A stretch of DNA of 64,000 nt, from NCBI GenBank assembly GCA_050618055.1, contig JBNLVK010000061.1, positions 1 to 64,000 on the forward strand, read 5' to 3'. The position numbers were made by a program, and so were the translations under genes. The notes under the pieces are model-generated. The model did not search any database. It was not told where the DNA came from and worked only from the letters and a program-made list of their open reading frames with translations. Shown piece by piece: positions 24,092 through 32,157 of this stretch (within the stretch, counting starts at the first letter, position 1; every line of letters starts with the position of its first letter). Source of the stretch: CALDCK01 sp050618055 (lineage in GTDB: Bacteria > Myxococcota_A > UBA9160 > SMWR01).

Positions 24092-25434
24092 TCGATGTAC
24101 CCGAGCTCGCGCAGGCGCTGCTTCGTCTCCTCGGGCAGGCCGTCGAAGCGCTGGGCCTCTTCCGGGGAGGCGGCGGGGCGGGCGGAGAGCTGGCCGTTCA
24201 GGACCGCGACCAGGCGCTCGCGCTGCTCCGGACGGGTGTCGGCCAGGTCGTTCTGCTCGCCGGGGTCGCTGGCCAGGTCGTAGAGCTCGAGCTCGCCGGT
24301 GGGCAGCGAGCGCACCAGCTTCCAGTCGCCCAGCACCACCGACTGGAGGTCGTGGCCGAAGGGGTAGCCCTCGGACACGATCGGGACCTCCGGCAGCCAC
24401 TCGCCGCGCATGAGCGGCAGCAGGCTGCGGCCGCGCACGCCCTCGGGCACCGGCACCGCCAGCAGCTCGAGCAGGGTGGGCAGCACGTCGAGCATGGAGA
24501 CGCGCGCCGCGATCCGCCGCGCGCGATCGCGCCAGGCCGGCACGCGCACCATCAGCGGCACGTGCAGCAGCTCCTCGTAGAGCGTGTGCGAGTGCAGCAC
24601 CGAGCCGTGCTCCCAGAACTCCTCGCCGTGGTCGGAGAGCACGACCACCAGCGTGTCGTCGGCCAGGTCCGGCGCGGCGAGCCGCTCGAGCAGTCCGGCC
24701 AGCAGCATGTCGGTCTTGGCGATCTCGCCGTCGTAGAGCGCCTCGACCTTGCGGCGCCCGTCGGCGTCGAGCTCCACCGGGTCGGCGCGCCGGACCTGCT
24801 CGAAGATGCGGCGCACGCCACGCATCAGCGGCAGCGTCCGCTCGCCCGTCACCGGCCCCGCGTAGTCGGGGAAGAAGCGCGTGTCGAAGGGCGGCGGCGG
24901 ATCGTAGGGCAGGTGCACGTCGAAGGTGTGGACGAACAGGTAGAAGGGCGCGTCGCCGCCGGCCGCCTGCTCCAGCCAGGGCAGCGCCTTCGGCAGGCTG
25001 GTGGCGAGGCCGCGGTTGCCGTCGTCGAAGTGCTCGAAGCCGCGGGCGAAGCCCAGCTCGCGGGCCATGGTGCCGCCGTCGGTGTAGCCGGCGGTGCGAT
25101 AGCCCCGCTGGCGCAGGATCCCCGCCAGCGTCGGCGCGCGGCTGCCCCGGGCCACCGCCCGCGACGCCACCTTCGACTGGAACAGCGCATGGTGCGCCCC
25201 GGCGGTGGCGTTGCCCGCGCTGGTGGCGCGCTCGAAGACGAAGGCCTCGCGCGAGAAGGCGTCGAGGCGCGGCGACGTCGCGCGCCCGTAGCCGTAGGCG
25301 CCGAGCCGGTCGGCGCGCAGGGTGTCGAGGGACACGACCACCAGGTTGCGCGCGGTGGGATCGGGCGGGGCGCAGCCCGGGGCCGCACCGCACAGCAGGC
25401 ACAGCAGCGCCGCGAGCCCGCTACGACCCCGCAC
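24088..25434 (-). CDS. Sulfatase-fold lipoprotein lacking the formylglycine motif
   Basis: 448 residues from a GTG. The leader ends in A-P-G-C, so it is a lipoprotein. The alkaline-phosphatase/sulfatase fold is clear: V-V-V-S-L-D-T-L-R-A-D near residue 32, L-S-D-H-G-E-E-F near 270 and H-S-H-T-L-Y-E-E. At the nucleophile, the usual C/S-x-P-x-R is replaced by T-A-G-A-H (about residue 77), so formylglycine cannot form. A Thr nucleophile is known in phospho-transferases of this superfamily (LTA synthase, EptA), so phosphotransfer or phosphodiesterase activity is an alternative. It overlaps the DUF420 gene by 14 bases. Confidence 0.87.
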   Translation of the reverse strand: MRGRSGLAALLCLLCGAAPGCAPPDPTARNLVVVSLDTLRADRLGAYGYGRATSPRLDAFSREAFVFERATSAGNATAGAHHALFQSKVASRAVARGSRAPTLAGILRQRGYRTAGYTDGGTMARELGFARGFEHFDDGNRGLATSLPKALPWLEQAAGGDAPFYLFVHTFDVHLPYDPPPPFDTRFFPDYAGPVTGERTLPLMRGVRRIFEQVRRADPVELDADGRRKVEALYDGEIAKTDMLLAGLLERLAAPDLADDTLVVVLSDHGEEFWEHGSVLHSHTLYEELLHVPLMVRVPAWRDRARRIAARVSMLDVLPTLLELLAVPVPEGVRGRSLLPLMRGEWLPEVPIVSEGYPFGHDLQSVVLGDWKLVRSLPTGELELYDLASDPGEQNDLADTRPEQRERLVAVLNGQLSARPAASPEEAQRFDGLPEETKQRLRELGYID

Positions 25435-25885
25435 GCGCGAACATCCCGAAGAGCACGCCTCCCGCGGTGACGAAGCCCAGCACCACGCCCACCACGGCGA
25501 CGCGGCCCGCGCGCCGGTGCGAGGGCCCGCCGGGCAACGGCTCCGCCGGAAGCGTCCCGTCGGGTCCCAGCCGCGAGCGGAAGCGCCAGGCCCGGAAGAT
25601 CGCCAGGCCGCCGGCCAGCAGCATCGCAGCGATGCACAGCTCGTGGACGTAGAGCACGGCGTAGTCGAGCGACGTCCACAGCGAGCGGTCCTCCTTGCCG
25701 AGCACCATCACCTTCACCGCGTAGGACGCCAGGAACAGGCCGACGAGTGCTGCGCTCGTCAGCATCAGGTTGCGGTGGCGCCGCACCTGGCCGCGCCGGA
25801 TCGCCCGCACGCCCAGGACCACGCAGAGCGTGATCACGCCCAGGTTCAGCAGGGCGCCGGTCCAGTAGGCGAGCTTGGGATCCAT
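25421..25885 (-). CDS. DUF420 family membrane protein
   Basis: 154 residues with four membrane helices. Polar residues R-R-H-R-N-L-M-L (about 36) and H-E-L-C-I (about 83) match DUF420 (YozB/CtaM type), where the His residues are proposed to bind haem or copper. CtaM helps mature haem-copper oxidases in Staphylococcus (family knowledge). No oxidase genes are in the window. The 3' end overlaps the following gene's start. Confidence 0.83.
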   Translation of the reverse strand: MDPKLAYWTGALLNLGVITLCVVLGVRAIRRGQVRRHRNLMLTSAALVGLFLASYAVKVMVLGKEDRSLWTSLDYAVLYVHELCIAAMLLAGGLAIFRAWRFRSRLGPDGTLPAEPLPGGPSHRRAGRVAVVGVVLGFVTAGGVLFGMFARAGS

Positions 25886-25902
25886 GGGCTGCGTGGTGGG
25901 CT

Positions 25903-26457
25903 CTAGACGGGAAGGTCGCTCCGGTCGAACAGCGACTCGAGCTGGAAGCCGCGCTCGGCGAACGCCTCTGCGCCGCCCTCCCCACGATCCACGATGCAGA
26001 GCACCCGCGCCACCTTGCCGCCGGCCGCCTCCACCAGGTCGATGGCCTGGAGGGTCGAGCCGCCGGTGGTGACCGTGTCCTCCACCAGCGCCACCGTCTG
26101 GCCCGCGGCGAAGCCGCCCTCGATCTGGCGGCCCAGGCCGTGGCCCTTCTTCTCCTTGCGCACGAAGAAGCCGAGCAGCGGCGAGGCCGGGTCCTTCGCC
26201 GCGGCCGCCAGCAGCACCGCCGACACGAAGGGCACCGCGCCCACCGCCATGCCGCCCACCGCCGCGACCGGCGTGCCGGAAGAGAGCCGCTCCAGCGCCA
26301 GCTCGCCGGCCAGCTGCACGCCGCGCGGACGCATCAGCGTCTGGCGCAGGTCGAGGTAGAAGTCGCTCTCCTTGCCCGAGGACAGCACCACCTTCTCGCG
26401 GCGGAAGGAGACGTCGAGGATCAGGTCGAGAAGCTCCCGGCGCCGCGGATCGCTCAC
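25903..26457 (-). CDS. pyrE: Orotate phosphoribosyltransferase
   Basis: 184 residues. The PRPP-binding motif V-A-L-V-E-D-T-V-T-T-G-G is near residue 120 and the F-F-V-R-K-E-K-K-G-H-G catalytic loop near 92. It makes OMP from orotate and PRPP in pyrimidine synthesis; length matches the bacterial class. The GTG at 26457 overlaps the acyl-CoA dehydrogenase stop by four bases, an odd pairing that implies coupled expression with lipid catabolism. No other pyrimidine gene is nearby. Confidence 0.92.
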   Translation of the reverse strand: MSDPRRRELLDLILDVSFRREKVVLSSGKESDFYLDLRQTLMRPRGVQLAGELALERLSSGTPVAAVGGMAVGAVPFVSAVLLAAAAKDPASPLLGFFVRKEKKGHGLGRQIEGGFAAGQTVALVEDTVTTGGSTLQAIDLVEAAGGKVARVLCIVDRGEGGAEAFAERGFQLESLFDRSDLPV

Positions 26458-27629
26458 TTGCGCATCCCCAGCATCGCCTCGGCCACCAGCTTGCGGTGCA
26501 GCTCGCTGGTCCCCTCGCCGAACTCCAGCGCCTTGGCCTCCATCAGGTGGCGCCCGATCTCGTACTCGGCGGTGACGGCGTAGCCGCCGTGGATGGCCAT
26601 GGAGTCGAGCGCGTTCTGGGTGGCCGCCTCGCTGGCCATCAGCTTCGCCAGCGAGCTCTCCATCGAGCAGCGCTCGACCCCCGCGTCCTTCATGCGCCCC
26701 AGCCGGTAGACCACGCCGCGCGCGCCCTCGGTGCGGATCACCATGTCGGCGATCTTCTTCTGGATCATCTGGAACTCGCCGATCTTCTGGCCGAAGGCCT
26801 CGCGCTCCTTGGCGTAGGCCACGCCCAGGTCGATGCAGCGCTGGCTCTGGCCGATGCAGCGCGCCGCCACCGAGTAGCGCCCCATGTCGAGGGCCGAGCC
26901 CAGCACCGGGAAGCCGCCGCCCGGCTGGCCCAGCACGTTCGCGTCGGGGACGAAGGTGTCCTCGAAGTGCACCTCGGCCAGGTTGTCGCGCTTGAGCGTG
27001 CGCATCGGGAAGTTGCCGATGGTGATGCCTTCACTGGTATGGGGGTCGACCAGGAAGGCGGTCACGCCCTTGTGCTTCTTCGCCAGGTCGACCGAGGCGA
27101 CCGTGAAGAACAGGCCCGCGTGGTTCGCGTGGGAGATGAAGACCTTGGTGCCGTTGAGGCGGTAGCCGCCGTCCACCTTGGTGGCGGTGGTCTTCAGGTT
27201 GCCCAGGTCGGTGCCGCCGCCCGGCTCGGTCAGGCAGGCCGAGCAGATCACCTCGCCGCTGGCCAGACGCGGCAGCCAGGCGTCCTTCTGGGCGTCGCTG
27301 CCGTGGCGCAGGATCGATCCGCCCGCCAACGAGTTGGCCACCGACACCACCGACGCCACCACCCAGTCGACCCGGGCCAGCTCCTCGCAGATGACGCCGT
27401 AGCTCACGACGTCGATGAACGAGCCGCCGTACTGCTCGGGGATCATGGGCGCCATGTACCCCAAGGGGACGAGCTTCTGGATCAGCTCGGTGGGGTAGCG
27501 CTCCTCGCGCTCGTACTGCTCGACGTGGGGGAGGATCTCCTTCTCGGCGAACTCGCGCACCGCGCTGCGCACGAGACGCTGGTCCTCGGTCAGGTCGAAG
27601 TCGGCCAGTCGATCCTGGGGGGTGCTCAT
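26454..27629 (-). CDS. Acyl-CoA dehydrogenase
   Basis: 391 residues of the standard three-part fold: helical N-terminus, middle beta domain with C-L-T-E-P-G-G-G-T-D (about 139), then helical C-terminus ending in a flavin-binding R-x-x-x-F-G-Q-K-I segment and the catalytic-base region with E-F-G-E-G-T-S-E-L. FAD-dependent desaturation of acyl-CoA in beta-oxidation; chain length cannot be told. ATG at 27629 with GGAGG before it. The pyrE gene follows with overlap. Confidence 0.93.
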   Translation of the reverse strand: MSTPQDRLADFDLTEDQRLVRSAVREFAEKEILPHVEQYEREERYPTELIQKLVPLGYMAPMIPEQYGGSFIDVVSYGVICEELARVDWVVASVVSVANSLAGGSILRHGSDAQKDAWLPRLASGEVICSACLTEPGGGTDLGNLKTTATKVDGGYRLNGTKVFISHANHAGLFFTVASVDLAKKHKGVTAFLVDPHTSEGITIGNFPMRTLKRDNLAEVHFEDTFVPDANVLGQPGGGFPVLGSALDMGRYSVAARCIGQSQRCIDLGVAYAKEREAFGQKIGEFQMIQKKIADMVIRTEGARGVVYRLGRMKDAGVERCSMESSLAKLMASEAATQNALDSMAIHGGYAVTAEYEIGRHLMEAKALEFGEGTSELHRKLVAEAMLGMRK

Positions 27630-27736
27630 GGGGGCCTCCGGCGGGCGAAGCATAACGGATGGGCCGCTCCCCGAGCCGCCGGCCGCGGGGGCGCCGGCTG
27701 GTCAAGCCCGCGGGCGGGCCGACCGATCCGGCACCC

Positions 27737-28657
27737 ATGGCGAGCCGTCTGATCCTGATCGGGTGCGTGGTGTTCCTGCTGGCGGTCCCGGCCGGGGCGA
27801 TCGTCATCGATCCCAACCCCCTGCTCGGGACGCCCGATCCCGCCTCGGCTCCGCCGCCGGGCAGCGATCCGGGCTGGGACCACGTGGGCACCTACGGCTC
27901 CGGCAGCGCCGTCTACCTGGGCAAGAACGCCAGTGGCGAGTCGTGGATCCTGACCGCCGCGCACACCGGCTCTTCCGGCAGCTTCACCCTCGGCGGCACC
28001 ACCTACGCGACCGACGCCTCGGTCGGCTTCACCAACCCCGGCGGTGGCACCGCGGACCTGCGGGCCTGGCGCCTGGTGGGAGACCCGGGCCTGGCCGGGC
28101 TGTCGATCTCGGCCTCCACGCCGCTCGCCGCCACCGCGATCACCGTGATCGGCCATGGCAACAGCACCGGCGCCGCCACCTGCTGGGACGCGGGCTGGAA
28201 CGCCGGCAGCTGTCTCGGAGCCCCCCACTCCGGCTACCTGTGGGCGTCCGGTGCCAAGCAGTGGGGCACGAACCTGGTGAGTCCCGCATCGGCGGCCCTC
28301 GACACCCTGGCCAACGATCTCGGCCTGGCCGACGCCATCTTCGCCACCGGCTTCGACGACGCGAGCACCGTCCTCGAGAGCCAGGCCGCGGTCGGCGACT
28401 CGGGCGGCGGCGCCTTCGTGAACAACGGCGGGCAATGGGAGCTGGCCGGACTGACGCTGGCGATCGGCTGGATCCCGAACGACCCGGCGCGTCCCTCCTC
28501 GATCGCGGCCCTGGGGGAGGACTTCACCTACTACGTGGACCTCTCCTTCTACCGGGACCAGATCCAGGCCGGCACCGGCGTACCGGTACCGGAGCCGGGC
28601 ACCGGACTCCTGCTGGGGCTCGGGCTGGTCGCCCTCTCGGTCCGTCGGCGCCGCTAG
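27737..28657 (+). CDS. Secreted trypsin-like serine protease with PEP-CTERM sorting tag
   Basis: 306 residues. A signal peptide spans about 1-20. The catalytic His lies in L-T-A-A-H (about 79) and the Ser in G-D-S-G-G-G (about 222), the S1 fold. The C-terminus has V-P-E-P-G-T, a hydrophobic helix and R-R-R-R, the PEP-CTERM signal recognised by exosortase. Family knowledge: such proteins are exported with exopolysaccharide. No exosortase is in this window. The ATG at 27737 is preferred; an in-frame ATG at 27659 would precede the signal peptide with a long basic stretch. Confidence 0.85.
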   Translation: MASRLILIGCVVFLLAVPAGAIVIDPNPLLGTPDPASAPPPGSDPGWDHVGTYGSGSAVYLGKNASGESWILTAAHTGSSGSFTLGGTTYATDASVGFTNPGGGTADLRAWRLVGDPGLAGLSISASTPLAATAITVIGHGNSTGAATCWDAGWNAGSCLGAPHSGYLWASGAKQWGTNLVSPASAALDTLANDLGLADAIFATGFDDASTVLESQAAVGDSGGGAFVNNGGQWELAGLTLAIGWIPNDPARPSSIAALGEDFTYYVDLSFYRDQIQAGTGVPVPEPGTGLLLGLGLVALSVRRRR

Positions 28658-28754
28658 ACGGCCCGCCGCGGCACCGGACGGGGGTGCCCGGGCCCGTTGG
28701 ACGCCCGGCCGGGCCTCCACTACCCTGCCGGACCCGACGACCCCGGAGTCCCCA

Positions 28755-28883
28755 GTGAAGAAGGCCAAGGCGCTTCCCCACCGCAATCGAGGCAAGAGCT
28801 CCCGCCACCGGGCGAAGCTGAAGTCGAAGCACCAGCGCGTCCGCAAGCGCCGCAGCTCCGGCGAGCGCAAGACGTACCGCTAG
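28755..28883 (+). CDS. 42-residue highly basic small protein ahead of tgt
   Basis: A GTG at 28755 with GGAG 8 bases upstream starts a 42-residue frame ending in TAG at 28881. About half of the residues are K, R or H (K-K-A-K-A-L at the start, K-T-Y-R at the end), with no hydrophobic core. It ends 10 bases before tgt and shares its strand. The composition resembles tiny ribosome-associated proteins such as bS22 or L34, but no homology is recognised. Third positions are G or C throughout except one or two, supporting real translation. Confidence 0.55.
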   Translation: MKKAKALPHRNRGKSSRHRAKLKSKHQRVRKRRSSGERKTYR

Positions 28884-28893
28884 CCGGGCCTCC

Positions 28894-30021
28894 ATGTCGG
28901 ACGCGCCGTTCCGGTACCACCTGGACGGCCGCTCGGGGGCCGCGCGGGCGGGTCGCTTCACCACGCCCCACGGCGAGATCACCACGCCGGCCTTCATGCC
29001 GGTGGGCACCCACGGCGCGATCAAGGCGCTGACCCCGGCCCAGGTGCGATCCACCGGCGCCCAGGTGGTGCTCGGCAACACCTACCACCTGGCCCTGCGG
29101 CCCGGCGAGGGGCTGGTCCGCAAGCTGGGCGGGCTGCACGCCTTCATGTGCTGGGACGGTCCGATCCTGACCGACAGCGGCGGCTTCCAGGTCTTCTCGC
29201 TGCCGAGCGCGAAGATCAGCGACCGCGGCGTGCAGTTCCAGAGCGAGGTCGACGGCAAGGGCATCGATCTCACGCCGGAGCGCTCCATCGAGATCCAGCA
29301 GGCGCTGGGCGCCGACATCATCATGGCCTTCGACGAGTGCACGCCCCACCCGGCCGACGAGAAGCTGGCGCGCACCGGCGTGCGGCGCACGCTGTCCTGG
29401 ATCGAACGCTGCCTGAAGGCCCACACCACGCCCGAGACCCAGGCGCTGTTCGGCATCGTCCAGGGGAGCACCTACCTGCACCTGCGCGAGAGCTGTGCCC
29501 AGGCGCTGGTCGCCCTCGACCTGCCCGGCTACGCCATCGGCGGCGTCTCCGTCGGGGAGGGCCACGAGCTGCTGTGCCGTATCACCGAGCACACGGCACC
29601 CCTGCTGCCCGAGGACAAGCCCCGCTACCTGATGGGCGTGGGCCTGCCCGAGGACATGCTGGCCGCCATCGGCTACGGCATCGACCTGTTCGACTGCGTC
29701 ATTCCCACGCGCTACGCGCGCAGCGCCACCGTCTTCACGTCGCGGGGCCGCATCCGGCTCTCGAACCGGCGCTACCGCCGCGACGCCTACCCGATCGACC
29801 CGTCCTGCGACTGCGAGGTCTGCACCGGGGGCTTCACCCGCGCCTACCTGCACCACCTGTTCGCCGCCAACGAGATCCTGTCGGCGATCCTGGCGTCGCT
29901 GCACAACGTCCACTTCTACCAGCGGCTGGTGCGCGACGCGCGCCGGGCGATCGTCGAGGGGCGCTTCGAGGAGCACCGCAGCGCATTCCTGCGCAGCTAC
30001 GGTCAGGCAGGCGGCAAGTAG
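28894..30021 (+). CDS. tgt: Queuine tRNA-ribosyltransferase
   Basis: 375 residues. The TGT fold is clear: F-M-P-V-G-T-H-G near residue 35, D-S-G-G-F-Q-V-F near 90, the nucleophile Asp in D-C-V-I-P-T-R near 265 and the zinc site C-x-C-x2-C near 305 with a following H. It exchanges guanine-34 of GUN-anticodon tRNAs for preQ1. No queuosine synthesis gene is adjacent. The 42-residue basic gene sits directly upstream. Confidence 0.95.
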   Translation: MSDAPFRYHLDGRSGAARAGRFTTPHGEITTPAFMPVGTHGAIKALTPAQVRSTGAQVVLGNTYHLALRPGEGLVRKLGGLHAFMCWDGPILTDSGGFQVFSLPSAKISDRGVQFQSEVDGKGIDLTPERSIEIQQALGADIIMAFDECTPHPADEKLARTGVRRTLSWIERCLKAHTTPETQALFGIVQGSTYLHLRESCAQALVALDLPGYAIGGVSVGEGHELLCRITEHTAPLLPEDKPRYLMGVGLPEDMLAAIGYGIDLFDCVIPTRYARSATVFTSRGRIRLSNRRYRRDAYPIDPSCDCEVCTGGFTRAYLHHLFAANEILSAILASLHNVHFYQRLVRDARRAIVEGRFEEHRSAFLRSYGQAGGK

Positions 30022-30133
30022 CGCGCAGCGGGGGCGCAGGAGCGCGCCGGGTGTGATGCGGGGTCACAGAGTTCCGCGGGCCACCGACCGATCTTCCCCC
30101 CTTGGAGGGGCTCCACTTCGTCCCCGGAGCTTC

Positions 30134-30565
30134 GTGGCCTCGAAACCGATTCGCTTCCTGTTCCCGTTCCTCTTCCTCGGGCTCGTCTGGGCCGGCCCGG
30201 CGCTGGCCGACGAGCCGGCCGAAGCCCGCAGCCTGACCACCCGCCAGCTGATCACCCAGTCGCGCACGGTGGGCGATCCGGGCACGCGGCCCTCTGCGCT
30301 GCACCCGGTGGCGGGCCTGTACGCCCAGGCCTTCCCGATCCGCAGCCTGGGCCTCTGGGCCCAGGGCCACGGCTTCTCGCTGTCGCGCCGCGCCGCCATG
30401 TACGACGTGGAGGGCGGCGCCGCCCTGCGCCTGGACGAGGGCATCCACCTGACCGCCAGCTACCGCATGCTGGGCCTCGACCTGGGCTTCGACTCGGACG
30501 TCGAGGGCGCCGACGGCGAGCCCGGCATCGCCGCACCCTTCGTGGGGCTCGCGTTCGATTTCTAG
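30134..30565 (+). CDS. Secreted hypothetical protein (possible outer-membrane beta protein)
   Basis: 143 residues from a GTG at 30134 with GGAG just upstream. A signal peptide (F-L-F-P-F-L-F-L-G-L-V, cut after A-L-A) leads to a short body ending in F-V-G-L-A-F-D-F. The aromatic C-terminus and alternating pattern fit a small outer-membrane barrel or beta protein. An upstream ATG at 30053 would add a charged 27-residue stretch before the leader and is rejected. Function unknown. Confidence 0.7.
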   Translation: MASKPIRFLFPFLFLGLVWAGPALADEPAEARSLTTRQLITQSRTVGDPGTRPSALHPVAGLYAQAFPIRSLGLWAQGHGFSLSRRAAMYDVEGGAALRLDEGIHLTASYRMLGLDLGFDSDVEGADGEPGIAAPFVGLAFDF

Positions 30566-30585
30566 CGCTCCTAAGCTCCGGCCCC

Positions 30586-31080
30586 ATGCCGAACTACGGG
30601 GCCCGCGAAGTCCTGACTCCCGACGAGGTGCTGGTCCGCTACCAGGGCGGACCCAAGACCGGCGTCTTCACCGACGGCTCCTGCGAGGGAAACCCGGGAC
30701 CGGGCGGCTGGGGCCTGGTGTGGGTGCAGGACGACGAGATCGTCGAGGAGCGCAGCGGCTTCGCCGACGACACCACCAACAACCGCATGGAGCTGACGGC
30801 GCTGATCGAGGCCTACCAGCTGCTGCCGGACGACGCCGAGCTGGTCGTCTACTCGGACAGCCAGCTGTGCGTGAAGACGGTGAACGAGTGGGCCGCCGGC
30901 TGGGAGAAGCGCGGCTGGAAGCGCAAGAGCGGTCCGATCGCGAACCTGGAGCTGGTCAAGCAACTGTACGCGCTGGCCGGCGACCACCCGCGCGTCCAGC
31001 TCCACTGGATCAAGGCTCACGACGGCTCGCGCTGGAACGAGTACGCGGACGCCCTGGCCTCGGCGTACCAGCTGCGCTGA
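30586..31080 (+). CDS. rnhA: Ribonuclease H I
   Basis: 164 residues. The four catalytic acids are visible: Asp30 (F-T-D-G-S), Glu69 (R-M-E-L-T-A-L), Asp91 (Y-S-D-S-Q) and Asp near 157 (N-E-Y-A-D). It cleaves the RNA strand of RNA-DNA hybrids. A 22-residue N-terminal extension precedes the domain. Its last 71 bases overlap the opposing nitroreductase gene, so the two mRNAs would be complementary there. Confidence 0.93.
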   Translation: MPNYGAREVLTPDEVLVRYQGGPKTGVFTDGSCEGNPGPGGWGLVWVQDDEIVEERSGFADDTTNNRMELTALIEAYQLLPDDAELVVYSDSQLCVKTVNEWAAGWEKRGWKRKSGPIANLELVKQLYALAGDHPRVQLHWIKAHDGSRWNEYADALASAYQLR

Positions 31081-31738
31081 GCGCGCGCTCCTCGAGCTCC
31101 GGGTCGAAGCGCTCGAACTGGAGGCAGGTGTCGACGCTGCGCCGCGGCGGCCTGCCGTGTCTGCCGAGCGGCCAGCCGATCGGGATCAGCACGCTCGTCG
31201 GCCGCTCCGGCGGAAGCCCCAGCCAGGCGTCGACCTCGGCGCCGAAGGAGCGGTGGATGGTGGTGAGCGACGCGCCGAGCCCGACGGCGCGGCACGCCAG
31301 CAGCACGTTCTGCACGCACGGGAAGATGGCCTGGTGCTGCTCCTCGCCGCGGCGCTTCCAGCCGGCCACGAACAGGTGCACCGGCGCCTCGTGCAGGTGG
31401 TCGGCCAGGTGGAGCGCCGCCCGCATGTTGCGCCGGCCCGCCTCGGGGAAGTCGGGCGCCCTGGCCGCCTCGAGCGCCGGCGCGATGTAGGCGTGGAAGG
31501 CCTTGCGGTAGCGCTCGGCCACCCAGGCGCGACGCTCCGGCTCGGTCACCGCCACGAAGGTCCAGGGCTGGCGGTTGCCGCCGGAGGGCGCGAAGGTGCC
31601 GGCCTCGCACACCTTGCGGATCAGCGCCTTCGGCACCGGGTCGGGCTTGAGCCGCCGGATCGCCCGCGCCGTGCGGATGCCCTCGAGGAGCGGAACGTCC
31701 TCACCCAGCGATTCGATCGTCTCGACGTCCAGGTCCAC
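31010..31738 (-). CDS. Nitroreductase family protein
   Basis: 242 residues from a GTG at 31738 overlapping the EVE gene's stop by one base. The FMN-binding R-x-x-R-x-x-x near residue 24-30, the A-P-S-G-G-N-R-Q-P-W core (about 50) and the G-L-G-A-S-L-T-T motif mark the nitroreductase fold. It is likely an NAD(P)H-dependent flavin reductase. The C-terminal 25 residues, Arg-rich and not family-like, are encoded in the stretch antisense to rnhA. Confidence 0.87.
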   Translation of the reverse strand: MDLDVETIESLGEDVPLLEGIRTARAIRRLKPDPVPKALIRKVCEAGTFAPSGGNRQPWTFVAVTEPERRAWVAERYRKAFHAYIAPALEAARAPDFPEAGRRNMRAALHLADHLHEAPVHLFVAGWKRRGEEQHQAIFPCVQNVLLACRAVGLGASLTTIHRSFGAEVDAWLGLPPERPTSVLIPIGWPLGRHGRPPRRSVDTCLQFERFDPELEERALSAAGTPRPGRPRTRSSASRREP

Positions 31739-32157
31739 TAGCGCGCCTTCGCGCCCAGCTTCACGATGCGATCGAAGGCGTCCTTCGGAATGGGCTGCAC
31801 CGACAGACGCGACTGGGTGACCAGCGGGATCTTCGCCAGCTTCGGGTCCGCCTTCACCTCGGCCAGCGTCACCGGGTGGGCCAGCGGCTTCACCGGCTCG
31901 AGGTCCACCACCACCCAGCGCTCGTCGTCGGTGGTGGGATCCGGGTAGGCGGTCTTCGTCACCCGGGCCACGCCCACCACCTCCTTGCCCTCGTTCGAGT
32001 GGTAGTAGAGCACCGCGTCGCCCTTCTTCATGGCCGCCAGGTTGTTGCGCGCCTGGGCGTTGCGCACACCGTCCCAGTAGGTGGAGCCGTCCTTCACGAA
32101 CTGGTCCCACGAGTACTTGAAGGGCTCGGACTTCACGAGCCAGTGACCGCGTGCCAT
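31738..32157 (-). CDS. EVE-domain protein
   Basis: 139 residues. W-L-V-K-S-E-P near residue 6, W-D-G-V-R-N-x-Q-A-R-N near 28 and Y-Y-H-S-N near 51 are the signature of the EVE/ASCH-like fold (human THYN1 relative), which binds modified bases in DNA or RNA. Start ATG at 32157 overlaps the SDR stop by one base. The gene is coupled to the nitroreductase gene downstream. Reader function is inferred from family structure. Confidence 0.92.
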   Translation of the reverse strand: MARGHWLVKSEPFKYSWDQFVKDGSTYWDGVRNAQARNNLAAMKKGDAVLYYHSNEGKEVVGVARVTKTAYPDPTTDDERWVVVDLEPVKPLAHPVTLAEVKADPKLAKIPLVTQSRLSVQPIPKDAFDRIVKLGAKAR

